From positions 1 through 64,000 of the forward strand of contig DATFKK010000173.1 in assembly GCA_035268685.1 (NCBI GenBank): a stretch of DNA of 64,000 nucleotides, read 5' to 3'. The position numbers and the translations under genes were made by a program. How positions within the stretch are numbered: position 1 is the first letter of the stretch; each line of letters begins with the position of its first letter. Below, in pieces: positions 18,854 through 28,888 of this stretch. The notes under the pieces are model-generated. The model was not told the DNA's origin, did no database searches, and saw only the letters and a program-made list of their open reading frames with translations. Source of the DNA: Candidatus Krumholzibacteriia bacterium. GTDB lineage: Bacteria > Krumholzibacteriota > Krumholzibacteriia > JAJRXK01.

Positions 18854-19347
18854 GTGCACGCCGTCGTTCGGCGCAGGAATGGCTCGACCTGCTCGCGCAG
18901 GGCGGAGCACGGTGGAAGGAACCGCCAGAGGACCTGGTCTCGCGCGCTCTCGGCGCACGCAGTGAGAAGCGCATGCCCCGCGCGAAGCGCCGTCGCACGG
19001 TCCACTGGGACGCCGCCGACGTGCGCAGCCCCGGCGGTCCTTCGGTGGCCGACGACGCGAAGATCGTCGCCGGATCGTGTCCGGGCGGCGAGGTCAGCGT
19101 GCTCGTGCACCCGCCCCTGCAGAACGCCACCTGGAGCTTCGAGGCCCGGATCTGGTTCGCCGAACCCGACGGCACCGCCCGCGCCATCATCGGTCTGGTC
19201 CACGACGACCACGTCCTGCAGCGCCACGAAGTGGCCGACGGCGAGATGCTCCGCTTCGAGGAGATCGTACCCGACGGGTGGAGCCTGGAGATCCACCTGC
19301 CCGACGGCGACACGGTCGTGCTGGACGACCCCTTCCACGCGGAGTGA
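18850..19347 (+). CDS. Conserved-looking 165-residue protein between sigma factor and CHAT protease
   Basis: No family recognised. The N-terminal part (1-60) is amphipathic and basic (AQEWLDLLAQGGARW, then EKRMPRAKRRRTVHW); the rest (65-165) looks all-beta, with strands such as WSFEARIWFAEPDG and DGWSLEIHLPDGDTVVL. No signal peptide or membrane helix. The start overlaps the sigma gene stop and it ends four bases before the CHAT gene start. Candidate roles, all inferred: sigma-factor regulator, or CHAT substrate or inhibitor. Confidence 0.72.
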   Translation: MSARRRSAQEWLDLLAQGGARWKEPPEDLVSRALGARSEKRMPRAKRRRTVHWDAADVRSPGGPSVADDAKIVAGSCPGGEVSVLVHPPLQNATWSFEARIWFAEPDGTARAIIGLVHDDHVLQRHEVADGEMLRFEEIVPDGWSLEIHLPDGDTVVLDDPFHAE

Positions 19348-19351
19348 GACC

Positions 19352-22135
19352 TTGGGCGACGGCACGCACTCCTCCGCGGTGGAGACCGCCGACGCCCTGC
19401 TCGCCCTCCCTGCCGACGCGGGGCTCCTGCGCGCGTGGTCCGGCGTTCGCTCGTCGACCGAGGCCTTCGGCGTCCTGCAGTCGCTGGTCCTGCAGCTGAT
19501 CCGCGAGCGGCCCACCCTGGCGAACCACGTGGTGGAGCACGCGCTCGCGTCGGAGTCGATCGACGACGCGGTCGACCGCCTGCGCCTCATCCGGCTGCAC
19601 GCGCACACGGCCAAGGCCACCGGAGACCTTCCCGCTTCGCTCGAGCGCTACGCACAGGCGTTCGAAGGGCTGCGCAGCATCGACGATCCTGTGGAGGCCG
19701 CCCGCACCGTGATCGGCTGGAGTGACGCGCTCGCCCTGGCCGGAGACTCCCGCGCCGCGCAGGAACGGATCCACCAGGCCCGCGCCCTTCTGGGCCGGCG
19801 CGACCCCGTGGCGGCCGTACGGCTCGAGGGTTCGGCCGCGACCGTTCACTACCTCGCCGGAGAGTACGATCAGGCCGAAGCCTTGTATCGCCGAGCGCGC
19901 GACCGCGCTCGGCGGCGGCACCAACCGGTCGACGCGGCCGTGTGCACCTTCAACCTGGCGAACGTCGACCTGCTGCGTGGGCAGGCGTCGCGGGCCCGGC
20001 GCGGCTACCGGCGAGCCCACGACGTGTTCGCGGCCCAGGGGCTCGAACTCGCCGCACTGCAGTGCCGCTACGGCATCGCCGCCTGCGAACTGCACCGCGG
20101 ATCGTGGCCCGACGCGATCGCCGAACTCGACCGCGTGGCCGAGCAGATCCGCGAACGCGGCGACCGCCGCGGCGCGGCGGCGATCGATCACGAGGCCGCG
20201 GAACTGCTCACGAGCCTCGGCGCCGATCCGGTGGCCGAGGTGCACGCCCGCCGGGCCCGTGCCGACTTCACCGCCATGGGACTGGGCCCCGAGCGCGCCC
20301 GCGCCGCGGCCCTGCACGGGCGGATCCTCGCCCACATGGGGCGCGGACACGACGCACTCCGGCGGGTCGACGAAGCCGCGACCGCTTTCGAGTCGATGGG
20401 ACGCGACGACGTCGTGGAACGACTCACGCTCGAGCGGGCCCACGTCGACCTCGGTCGCGGCCGCATCCCCGACGACACCGCCCTCGACACGATCGTGCGC
20501 CGGGCGACACGCCGCGGCGATCGGACCACCGCCACCCGCGCCCGCACCCTGCGCGCCGAGACGGCTCTGCGCGGCGGTCGGACGGGTTCCGCCCTGCGGT
20601 TGGCGCGGCGCGCTCACGACGACGCGGCGCGACCGCCGCTCACCGGCCTGCGGCCCCGCCTCGCCCTGCTCGTGGCGCGGGCCCACGCCGCGGCCGGTCG
20701 CGGCGACGACGCCGTCCGCTGGGCACGGAAGGCCGTCCGGGCCCAGGAGCGTCTGGCCGCGCGCGTCGGAGACCAGGCCGAGAGCCTGGGCGTGGGCCAC
20801 GCCCGCGACCGGATCGCCGGCGACGCGGTCGACATCGTGCTCGAACACGGCGGATCCGACGCGCCCCGCCAGGCGCTTCGCCTGCTGATGTCGCTGCGCG
20901 AGGGGTCGGTCTTCGCCGACCTGCTGCGCGGTCGCCACCACAGCGTGCGCGAGGACCTGCGCGCCGCCCTGGCCCGCGTGCGCGACCGTCTCATGGAATC
21001 GGGCGGCACGGCCGACGACGTACGGTCGGTGGCCCTGGGACACGAGGTCCACCGCCTGGAGCGGCGTCTGCGTCTGCAGAAGGACCCGGCACCGCCGTCC
21101 GCGGTCTGGACACCGCGCCACGGGACCCCGCGCACGTGGATCGATCGTACCGGTGGCCGGCCCCTGGTCATCTACGACCGGACCGATCAGCGCTGGGGCG
21201 CCTTCGTCGTGGAACGCGGTGGACGCACCCGCTACGTCGACCTTCCCGACGCCGGGACGGCGCTCCGCGAGCACTGGATCCCCCTGCGCATGCTCTTCGA
21301 GGCGCTGGCGCGGACGCCCGCGCGGGCGAGGGACCGACTGCTGGGCCGCACCGTGGACGAAGCCCGGGCGGGCCTGACCGGAGTCACCGACGCGCTGTGG
21401 ACGCCGCTCGCCCTCGACGCATCCGAGGTCGTCGTCGTCTCGACCGGCGCGATGAACGGCGTGGGCCTCGAGGCCGCGCTCCTCGAGACCCTGGGCCGCG
21501 ATGCCCCCGTGCTGGCCCGCGTGCCCCACCCGGAGCTGCTGGTCGTCGGGGACCGGCCGCGGCGTCCCCGCGCCCTGCTGGTCGAAGGCACCGTCCCGGG
21601 CGCGCGTCGCGAGATCGAGGAGATCGAGAGCCGGCTGCAGCGTTCGGGATGGAAGGTGGACGTGGCCCGTTCCCGCGCGGAGTTCCTGGCCACGCGCACG
21701 ACCTACGGTCTGGTCCATCTGGCCACCCACGGCAGCTTCCACCGCCACCGATGGGTGTCGAACGGCCTGCAACTTCCCGACGGATGGCTCGGCTTCGAAC
21801 AGCTCGACCCGCGCCGCGTGCGCGACGCGTTGCTCGTGTTCGACAGCTGCGAGTCGGGCCTGCAGAACGAGGCGCCCGGCGCCGAGCTCGACGGCTGGGC
21901 CAGCGCCGGCTTCGCCGCCGGTGCCCGTGACATCGTGCTGCACCAGTGGAAGATCGACGACGCCTCGGCCACGCGGTTCATGGGTGCGTTCTACGGCGAG
22001 GTGCTGGACGCCGCGTCGATCGCCCACGCCGTCCACCGTGCACGCCGGACGGTGCGGGAGGCCACACCCCACCCCTTCGCCTGGGCCAGCACCTTCCTGT
22101 CGAGCCGCACGCCCTTCGCCGGCAACGGTTCCTGA
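19352..22135 (+). CDS. TPR repeat protein with C-terminal CHAT caspase-like protease domain
   Basis: 927 residues. About 1-560 is an alpha-solenoid of Arg/Ala-rich TPR-like repeats (for example LAGEYDQAEALYRRARDRAR). The CHAT domain occupies about 640-927, with the catalytic His in VHLATHGSF near 790 and the catalytic Cys in VFDSCESG near 831, followed by ARDIVLHQWKIDD typical of CHAT. CHAT proteases are caspase relatives that cleave partners after activation and occur in bacterial immunity and signalling. Coupling to a sigma factor suggests proteolytic control of transcription. TTG at 19352 is chosen for its GGAG ribosome site; GTG at 19379 is an alternative. Confidence 0.87.
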   Translation: MGDGTHSSAVETADALLALPADAGLLRAWSGVRSSTEAFGVLQSLVLQLIRERPTLANHVVEHALASESIDDAVDRLRLIRLHAHTAKATGDLPASLERYAQAFEGLRSIDDPVEAARTVIGWSDALALAGDSRAAQERIHQARALLGRRDPVAAVRLEGSAATVHYLAGEYDQAEALYRRARDRARRRHQPVDAAVCTFNLANVDLLRGQASRARRGYRRAHDVFAAQGLELAALQCRYGIAACELHRGSWPDAIAELDRVAEQIRERGDRRGAAAIDHEAAELLTSLGADPVAEVHARRARADFTAMGLGPERARAAALHGRILAHMGRGHDALRRVDEAATAFESMGRDDVVERLTLERAHVDLGRGRIPDDTALDTIVRRATRRGDRTTATRARTLRAETALRGGRTGSALRLARRAHDDAARPPLTGLRPRLALLVARAHAAAGRGDDAVRWARKAVRAQERLAARVGDQAESLGVGHARDRIAGDAVDIVLEHGGSDAPRQALRLLMSLREGSVFADLLRGRHHSVREDLRAALARVRDRLMESGGTADDVRSVALGHEVHRLERRLRLQKDPAPPSAVWTPRHGTPRTWIDRTGGRPLVIYDRTDQRWGAFVVERGGRTRYVDLPDAGTALREHWIPLRMLFEALARTPARARDRLLGRTVDEARAGLTGVTDALWTPLALDASEVVVVSTGAMNGVGLEAALLETLGRDAPVLARVPHPELLVVGDRPRRPRALLVEGTVPGARREIEEIESRLQRSGWKVDVARSRAEFLATRTTYGLVHLATHGSFHRHRWVSNGLQLPDGWLGFEQLDPRRVRDALLVFDSCESGLQNEAPGAELDGWASAGFAAGARDIVLHQWKIDDASATRFMGAFYGEVLDAASIAHAVHRARRTVREATPHPFAWASTFLSSRTPFAGNGS

Positions 22136-22161
22136 TCCGCAAATCGCGCTCCTGCATCGCC

Positions 22162-22190
22162 TTGCCGCTCTCGGGAGCGGCTCCTATACT
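22162..22190 (+). promoter_or_regulatory. Promoter of mqnE with inverted repeat in the spacer
   Basis: TTGCCG (22162-22167), 17-base spacer, TATACT (22185-22190), 65 bases before the ATG. A perfect 7-base inverted repeat GCCGCTC/GAGCGGC (22164-22170 and 22175-22181) fills the spacer and could be an operator. Confidence 0.6.
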
Positions 22191-22254
22191 CCCGTGCGAC
22201 TCCCCACGGGCCCCCGGTCCGATCCCCCCGGGTCCCCCCTCGACAGGTGACGAC

Positions 22255-23423
<1,169 letters not shown>

Positions 23424-23427
<4 letters not shown>

Positions 23428-23852
23428 ACGAAGGCCGCGGAGTGGGACGCCGCGACGTGTGGCGCCGCAATCCCTGGTTCTGGAGGGCGGTCATCTTCAT
23501 GGCCGCCCTCTTCGCGTTGAGTTCGGTTCCCGACCACGGACCCGAGGCCGAAGGCGTCGGTCAGGTCCTGATGCCACCGCCGGCCTGGCACAACTTCGCG
23601 CACGTCCCCGCCTACGCCCTCCTCACGTGGCTTTGCTGGCAGGCGCTCGTCACCGCACAGTGGCGCGGCGCGACCGCGCTGTGGACGGCGGTCGGCATCG
23701 CCTTCGCGTACGGCGTCCTCGACGAGGTGCACCAGTACTTCGTGCCGGGTCGCTTCCTGTCGGGAACCGACACCGCCCTGAACGCCGCCGGGTGTCTGCT
23801 CGCCGTGGTGATCATCGTCGTCCGGGGACGGATCCGCGGGCGTTCGGCCTGA
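23424..23852 (+). CDS. VanZ-like membrane protein
   Basis: 142 residues with about four helices. VanZ-family features: FALSSVPD after helix 1, HNFAHVPAYALLTWL, and DEVHQYFVPGRFLSGTDTALNAAG, the family's most conserved stretch. VanZ in enterococci raises teicoplanin resistance; most homologues have no known role, so resistance should not be inferred. GTG at 23424 overlaps the mqnE stop. An intrinsic terminator follows at 23976. Confidence 0.85.
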
Positions 23853-23975
23853 CTCCTTCCCCCGCTCGTCCCAAGGCCGAAACACTCACCGCCACGCGGC
23901 GTACGGACCGGACAGCGGCCGGATCATGGCGAGAGAGATCCGCGCCGCCGCCGTTGCCCGCCCGGGCGATGGCTC

Positions 23976-24014
23976 GGCCCCGGGCAGCTGGCGAGTGTGC
24001 CCGGGGCCTTTTTT
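23976..24014 (+). terminator. Rho-independent terminator after mqnE-vanZ
   Basis: Perfect 11-base stem GGCCCCGGGCA/TGCCCGGGGCC (23976-23986 and 23998-24008), 11-base loop, followed at once by six Ts (24009-24014). Confidence 0.88.
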
Positions 24015-24028
24015 CGTCCCCGCCCCTC

Positions 24029-24057
24029 TTGTCGACCTCCGATCACCGGACTAGGGT
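24029..24057 (+). promoter_or_regulatory. Candidate promoter of the M48 protease gene
   Basis: TTGTCG (24029-24034), 17-base spacer, TAGGGT (24052-24057), 51 bases before the GTG start. The -10 is weak. Confidence 0.35.
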
Positions 24058-24108
24058 TCTCGCGCTCCGGGCCACCGTGCGCCCACGTCCACGTTCGGGA
24101 GGTCGACC

Positions 24109-25557
24109 GTGTCACTCGTCCGCATCCGCTCCGTCGCCCTGCTGCTGTCCGTGTCCTGGATCTTCGCCGCCTGCGCGGTGAACCCGGTGACGGGCGAACG
24201 CGAGCTCTCGCTGCTGTCGAAGGAACAGGAGATCCAGCTCGGAAACGAGAGCGATCCGGCGATCGTGGCGCAGTACGGCGTGGTCGAAGACGAAGCGATC
24301 GTCGACTACGTCCAGGACATCGGCCAGCGCATGGTGCCGGTCAGTCACCGGCCCGACCTGCCGTACACCTTCCGGGTGCTCGACGATCCCGTCGTGAACG
24401 CCTTCGCCCTGCCGGGCGGCTACGTCTACATCACGCGCGGGATCCTGGCCTATCTGGACAGCGAGGCCGCGCTGGCCGGCGTGGTGGGTCACGAGATCGG
24501 CCACATCACCGCCCGCCACGGCGTGCAACGCTACACGCAGCAGACCCTGCTGGGGGCCGGGCTCGGGCTGGGCTCGGTGTTGAGCGAGACCTTCGCCCAG
24601 TACGCCGACATCGCCGGACAGGCGGCGCAGCTGCTCCTGCTGAAGTACGGCCGCGACGACGAGCGCCAGAGCGACCGGCTGGGCGTGGAGTACGCCACCG
24701 CGCTCGGCTACGACACCCACGACATGGCCGAGTTCTTCCGGACCCTCGACCGGCTGAGCCCTCCGGACGGCCGTCTGCCGAGCTGGATGAGCACCCACCC
24801 CGATCCCGGCGACCGCTGGAACACCGTGAACGACCTGACGCGGCAACAGCAGACGCCCAGCGGTGACTACGTCACCCAGCGCGACCGCTTCCTGCGCACC
24901 ATCGACGGCCTGGTCTTCGGTCTGGATCCGCGCGAGGGCTACTTCCTCGACGACACCTTCGTCCATCCGCAGCTGCGCTTCCGCTTCCCGACCCCCCGCG
25001 GCTGGCAGCGGCAGAACGGCAAGTCACAGGTGGTGATGGTCGAGCCGGACCAGGCGGCCGCGGTGATCTTCCAGGCGGCACAGGGCTCCAGCCCCACCGA
25101 GGCGGCGAACGCCTTCGTCGGGCAGCAGGGAACCACCCTCCTCGACCAGTCCACGGTGAGCGTCGCCGGCAATCGCGGCGTGCGCACGCTGGTGCGGATG
25201 AGCGGACAGCAGGGAACGCAGGTCGTGCTCTCGACCTTCTTCCCGTACGGCGGTGGCCAGTGGGTCTTCCACGGTCTGACCAGCGAGGCGGGGCTCCAGC
25301 AGTGGCGGGCGACCCTGGCCGCGCCGGCCGACGGCTTCGCCGCCCTGAACGATCCCGAACTCCTCGACGTTCGACCGATCCGCGTGAAGGTCGTGCAGGC
25401 CGACCGCGACGGGACCTTCCGCGAACTGGCCGTGGCGCATCCGATTCCCGACAACGAATTCATCGCCGACCTCGAGGGTCTGGCCATCCTCAACGGCATG
25501 AACGTGGACGACCGCCTCACCCGCGGAACCCTGTTCAAGGTCCTGGCGCGGGAGTGA
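24109..25557 (+). CDS. M48 family metalloprotease lipoprotein (BepA/YfgC-like)
   Basis: 482 residues. Lipoprotein signal ends at AACAVNP, followed by NPVTGERELSLLS, the usual opening of this family. Zinc site: His128 and His132 in GHEIGHITARH, third ligand Glu in DERQSDRLGVEY. The catalytic domain ends near 265; residues 290-420 form a domain with an FRFPTPRGWQ motif, and the tail (about 425-482, ending TRGTLFKVLARE) is common in delta-proteobacterial M48 lipoproteins. Expected to act in periplasmic quality control of outer-membrane proteins. GTG at 24109 has a GGGAGG ribosome site. Confidence 0.9.
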   Translation: MSLVRIRSVALLLSVSWIFAACAVNPVTGERELSLLSKEQEIQLGNESDPAIVAQYGVVEDEAIVDYVQDIGQRMVPVSHRPDLPYTFRVLDDPVVNAFALPGGYVYITRGILAYLDSEAALAGVVGHEIGHITARHGVQRYTQQTLLGAGLGLGSVLSETFAQYADIAGQAAQLLLLKYGRDDERQSDRLGVEYATALGYDTHDMAEFFRTLDRLSPPDGRLPSWMSTHPDPGDRWNTVNDLTRQQQTPSGDYVTQRDRFLRTIDGLVFGLDPREGYFLDDTFVHPQLRFRFPTPRGWQRQNGKSQVVMVEPDQAAAVIFQAAQGSSPTEAANAFVGQQGTTLLDQSTVSVAGNRGVRTLVRMSGQQGTQVVLSTFFPYGGGQWVFHGLTSEAGLQQWRATLAAPADGFAALNDPELLDVRPIRVKVVQADRDGTFRELAVAHPIPDNEFIADLEGLAILNGMNVDDRLTRGTLFKVLARE

Positions 25558-25562
25558 GCCCC

Positions 25563-25673
25563 ATGTTGAAGATCGGCCTGCTCAGCGGTGACGCCGACGT
25601 GGCGATTCCGACCTTCGACACGGCCAGGATCCACGCCGAAGCGGCTGCGGCCCGCGCTCTCGAAGTCGCCTGA
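25563..25673 (+). CDS. Possible 36-residue peptide
   Basis: ATG five bases after the protease stop, encoding a 36-residue product (starts MLKIGLLSGDADVAIP) with no signal peptide and no known family. A hairpin begins directly after its stop (stem 25674-25682 with 25694-25702). It may be a leader peptide or chance frame; low confidence. Confidence 0.25.
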   Translation: MLKIGLLSGDADVAIPTFDTARIHAEAAAARALEVA

Positions 25674-25991
25674 GGTCGGACCTTCCGGGGCCCGGTCCGA
25701 CCGCCGCCGGGCGGGGCCGGAGATGCAACCCCCGCCCTCGAATCCTCGTTTCCGCGCCGGCTCCCGACCGCCCTCGACCCGGCCATCGGGACCCTTCGGT
25801 CTCGGGGACCGGCGGTGAAAGCTGCATGAAGAGGCCGGTCCGGGTCTTGCCGATTCCGTGATCCGCCCTACCTTGCGCCGGTTTACGTACTGCGGAGAAC
25901 CGCGCGGCGCGCCAGGCGCCGCCGCGGGGCTTCCCCAACGGGCCCCGCGCCCCACCCCGTCGCCAACGGCGGGTACTGCAGGAGCACCACC
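25674..25991. other. Intergenic region upstream of fusA
   Basis: Contains a 9-base perfect hairpin GGTCGGACC/GGTCCGACC (25674-25682 and 25694-25702, no T-run) that may end the protease transcript, and a fusA promoter candidate at 25847-25874. Nothing else recognised; no gene. Confidence 0.45.
25847..25874 (+). promoter_or_regulatory. Candidate fusA promoter
   Basis: TTGCCG (25847-25852), 16-base spacer, TACCTT (25869-25874). The predicted leader is about 110 bases; no ribosomal-protein or riboswitch-like structure was recognised in it. Confidence 0.5.
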
Positions 25992-28088
25992 GTGAGCACG
26001 AAGGCGATCACGGATCTCTCGAGGATCCGGAACATCGGCATCAGCGCCCACATCGACTCGGGCAAGACCACGCTCACCGAGCGGGTCCTCTTCTACACGA
26101 ATCGCATCCACGCGATCCACGAGGTCCGCGGCAAGGACGGCGTCGGTGCCACCATGGACTCCATGGAGCTCGAGCGTGAACGTGGGATCACCATCGCGTC
26201 GGCGGCGACGCACACGGAATGGAAGAACCACTTCGTCAACATCATCGACACGCCCGGACACGTCGACTTCACGATCGAGGTCGAGCGTTCGCTTCGCGTG
26301 CTCGACGGCGCGATCCTCGTCTTGTGCTCGGTGGCCGGAGTGCAGAGCCAGTCGATCACCGTCGACCGGCAGATGCGCCGTTACGGCGTGCCGGGCATCG
26401 CGTTCGTCAACAAGTGCGACCGCAGCGGTGCCAATCCGGCACGCGTGACCGAGCAGCTGCGAGACAAGCTGGGCCACAACGCCGTCATGATGCAGATCCC
26501 CGTGGGCCTCGAGGCCGACCACGTGGGCGTGGTCGATCTGGTCGAGATGAAGGCCATGTACTTCGACGGCGACGCCGGAGAAAAGCTCCGCGTGGAGGAG
26601 ATCCCGTCGGAGCTGAAGGCCGAGGCCGAGGCCCGCCGCGAGGTCATGCTCGACGCGGTCTCCATGTTCAGCGAAGTACTCATGGAGGCCATCCTCGAGG
26701 ACCAGGTGACGCCCGAGCTGATCCACGACGCGGTGCGCACGGGTGTGCTCAACCGTGAGCTGACCCCGGTCTTCATGGGCAGTGCCTACAAGAACAAGGG
26801 CGTGCAGCCGCTGCTCGACGCCGTGTTGAACTATCTGCCCGACCCGACCCAGGTCGAGAACCAGGCCACCAGCATCGACACCGGCGAGGACTTCGTGGTC
26901 GATCCCGACCCGGAGAAGCCGCTGCTCAGCCTGGCGTTCAAGCTCGAGGTCAGCCCCTACGGACAGCTCACCTACCTGCGGATCTACCAGGGCACCCTGA
27001 ACAAGGGCGACACCATGGTGAACGTGCGCACGGGACAGAAGCTCAAGCTGGGCCGCCTCGCTCGTATGCACGCCAATCAGATGGAAGACATCGAGCAGGC
27101 CGCGGCCGGCGACATCGTCGCCCTGTTCGGCGTCGACTGCGCCAGCGGCGACACCTTCACCGATGGTGCGATCAACGCCAGCATGACGTCGATCCACGTG
27201 CCCGAGCCGGTGATCAAGCTGGCCGTGCAGCCGAAGGACAACAAGGCCTCGGCCAACATGAGCAAGGCCCTGCAGCGCTTCACGAAGGAAGACCCGACCT
27301 TCCGGACCTACCTCGACGAAGAGACGAACGACACCATCATCGCCGGCATGGGCGAGCTGCACCTCGAGGTCTACGTCGAGCGCATGAAGCGTGAGTTCAA
27401 CGCCGAGGTCCGGACCGGCCGTCCGCAGGTGGCCTACCGCGAGACCATGAGCATGCCCATCGACTTCGACTACACGCACAAGAAGCAAACGGGTGGCTCG
27501 GGTCAGTACGGCAAGGTCCAGGGGCGAATCGAACCCGTCGACGAGGGCGACTTCGTCTTCGAGAACAAGGTCACCGGTGGCAACATCCCCAGCGAGTACA
27601 TCAGTTCGGTGGAGAAGGGCTTCAAGTCCTGCATGGACAAGGGTGAGTTCATCGGCTACCCGGTCGTGAACCTCAAGTTCGTGCTGAGCGACGGGAACTA
27701 CCACGCGGTGGACTCGAGCGACAACGCCTTCCAGGCCGCGGCCAAGGGTGCGTTCCGCGAGTTCTACCTCAAGGGCAAGCCCGTGGCCCTCGAGCCGATC
27801 ATGCTCGTGTCGGTGGAGGGTCCCACCGAGTTCCAGGGCGAGATCCTGGGCACGCTCATGCAGCGTCGCGGCATGGTGGTCGGAACCACCGAGGACGCCG
27901 GCTTCGTTCGTATCGACGCCGACGTCCCGTTGAGCGAGATGTTCGGCTACGCCACCGTTCTGCGCTCGGCCACCCAGGGCAAGGCCGAGTTCACCATGGA
28001 ATTCGCCCGGTACGGAACCGCTCCCGCGGAGGTCGCGGAAGAGCTCCGCGAGAAGTGGCTCGAGAAGAAGGCCGCCGGCAGCAACTAG
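25992..28088 (+). CDS. fusA: Elongation factor G, mitochondrial EFG1-like branch
   Basis: GTPase that drives translocation on the ribosome. 698 residues with G1 [10 protein letters not shown], switch I ending ERERGITI, G3 DTPGHVDF, G4 NKCDR (NKxD), then domains II-V to KKAAGSN. The stretch [19 protein letters not shown] and [22 protein letters not shown]-type segments resemble mitochondrial EFG1 and the spd-EFG proteins of spirochaetes, planctomycetes and delta-proteobacteria rather than the E. coli str-operon EF-G. It is not next to rpsL, rpsG or tuf. Lineages with this type often also encode a second EF-G; whether that is so here cannot be seen. GTG at 25992 has GGAG upstream. Confidence 0.92.
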   Translation: MSTKAITDLSRIRNIGISAHIDSGKTTLTERVLFYTNRIHAIHEVRGKDGVGATMDSMELERERGITIASAATHTEWKNHFVNIIDTPGHVDFTIEVERSLRVLDGAILVLCSVAGVQSQSITVDRQMRRYGVPGIAFVNKCDRSGANPARVTEQLRDKLGHNAVMMQIPVGLEADHVGVVDLVEMKAMYFDGDAGEKLRVEEIPSELKAEAEARREVMLDAVSMFSEVLMEAILEDQVTPELIHDAVRTGVLNRELTPVFMGSAYKNKGVQPLLDAVLNYLPDPTQVENQATSIDTGEDFVVDPDPEKPLLSLAFKLEVSPYGQLTYLRIYQGTLNKGDTMVNVRTGQKLKLGRLARMHANQMEDIEQAAAGDIVALFGVDCASGDTFTDGAINASMTSIHVPEPVIKLAVQPKDNKASANMSKALQRFTKEDPTFRTYLDEETNDTIIAGMGELHLEVYVERMKREFNAEVRTGRPQVAYRETMSMPIDFDYTHKKQTGGSGQYGKVQGRIEPVDEGDFVFENKVTGGNIPSEYISSVEKGFKSCMDKGEFIGYPVVNLKFVLSDGNYHAVDSSDNAFQAAAKGAFREFYLKGKPVALEPIMLVSVEGPTEFQGEILGTLMQRRGMVVGTTEDAGFVRIDADVPLSEMFGYATVLRSATQGKAEFTMEFARYGTAPAEVAEELREKWLEKKAAGSN

Positions 28089-28107
28089 CCGGACGGAGGA
28101 GACCGAG

Positions 28108-28812
28108 ATGTACCAGAAGGAAGTCAACGAGCGCAGCCCCATGCGGGTGTTCGAGCGCTCGATCCACGGGGGCCTGGGCAAGGGCAACGTCGGGCTCGTG
28201 ATGAGCCGCGCAGGCATCGGCAAGACCGCGTTCCTGGTCGACGTCGCCCTCGACGACCTGATGCGCGACCGTAAGGTCCTGCACATCAACATCGACGATC
28301 CCGTCGAGAAGGTCCGCGCCTTCTACGACGAGATCTTCAACGTGCTGGCCGACAGCATGGAGCTCGACAACCGCTACCGGGTGCACCTGAACGTCGAGCG
28401 CCACCGGCTGATCCAGACCTACATGGCCGAGAGCTTCAGCCTGGAGAAGCTCAAGGCCGGGATCGTCATGGCCAACGAGCACATGCACTTCGATCCCGAG
28501 GTGATCGTCCTCGACGGCTACCCGCGCTTCTCGCAGGCCACCGAGGACGACCTGCTCGAACTCAAGGACATCGCCAAGCGCCACGACTGCGAACTCTGGG
28601 TGAGTGGCCGCGCGCGGCGCGAGGACGAGGTCGACGAGCGCGGCGTTCCCACCAAGATCGCCCGCTTCGAGGAGTACCTGTCGGTCATCGTGAAGCTCGA
28701 GCCCAGCGGCGACCACGTCCGCCTGCAGCTGATCAAGGACCACGACAGCGAGGACGTCGCGTCGCTGTTCCTCGAGCTCGACCCCCGGTCGCTGCTGCTG
28801 AAGTGGAACTGA
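28108..28812 (+). CDS. KaiC/RecA-like single-domain ATPase
   Basis: 234 residues. Walker A in SRAGIGKTAFLVDVA near residue 35, Walker B in EVIVLDGYPRF near 133, and a RecA-fold core. No second ATPase domain, no DNA-binding domain seen. Similar stand-alone proteins are annotated only as KaiC-like or AAA ATPases with no known role. It begins 20 bases after fusA with a good ribosome site (GGAGGAGACC), so it is probably cotranscribed with EF-G; a link to translation is inference. Confidence 0.75.
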   Translation: MYQKEVNERSPMRVFERSIHGGLGKGNVGLVMSRAGIGKTAFLVDVALDDLMRDRKVLHINIDDPVEKVRAFYDEIFNVLADSMELDNRYRVHLNVERHRLIQTYMAESFSLEKLKAGIVMANEHMHFDPEVIVLDGYPRFSQATEDDLLELKDIAKRHDCELWVSGRARREDEVDERGVPTKIARFEEYLSVIVKLEPSGDHVRLQLIKDHDSEDVASLFLELDPRSLLLKWN

Positions 28813-28836
28813 CGGCGATCGACGACGGAAGAACGG

Positions 28837-28864
28837 AAGGCCCGGCACGGACGTGTCGGGCCTT
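28837..28864. terminator. Probable bidirectional terminator between fusA operon and GT39 gene
   Basis: Twelve-base stem AAGGCCCGGCAC/GTGTCGGGCCTT with one G-T pair and a four-base loop, lying 25 bases after the ATPase stop and 25 before the convergent gene's stop. The T-run is short on both strands. Confidence 0.55.
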
Positions 28865-28888
28865 CGTCGTTCGGGGCGTGCCTTCATC

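Noticed and set aside
19187-22072. 961-codon open frame on the minus strand
   Set aside because: Antisense shadow of the TPR-CHAT gene; no family features.
23926-24054. Short open frame across the terminator after the VanZ-like gene
   Set aside because: It reads through the perfect terminator hairpin and T-run and has no recognisable product.
24939-28292. 1117-codon open frame on the minus strand
   Set aside because: Antisense to fusA and parts of its neighbours; repetitive His/Val/Asp content typical of shadows.
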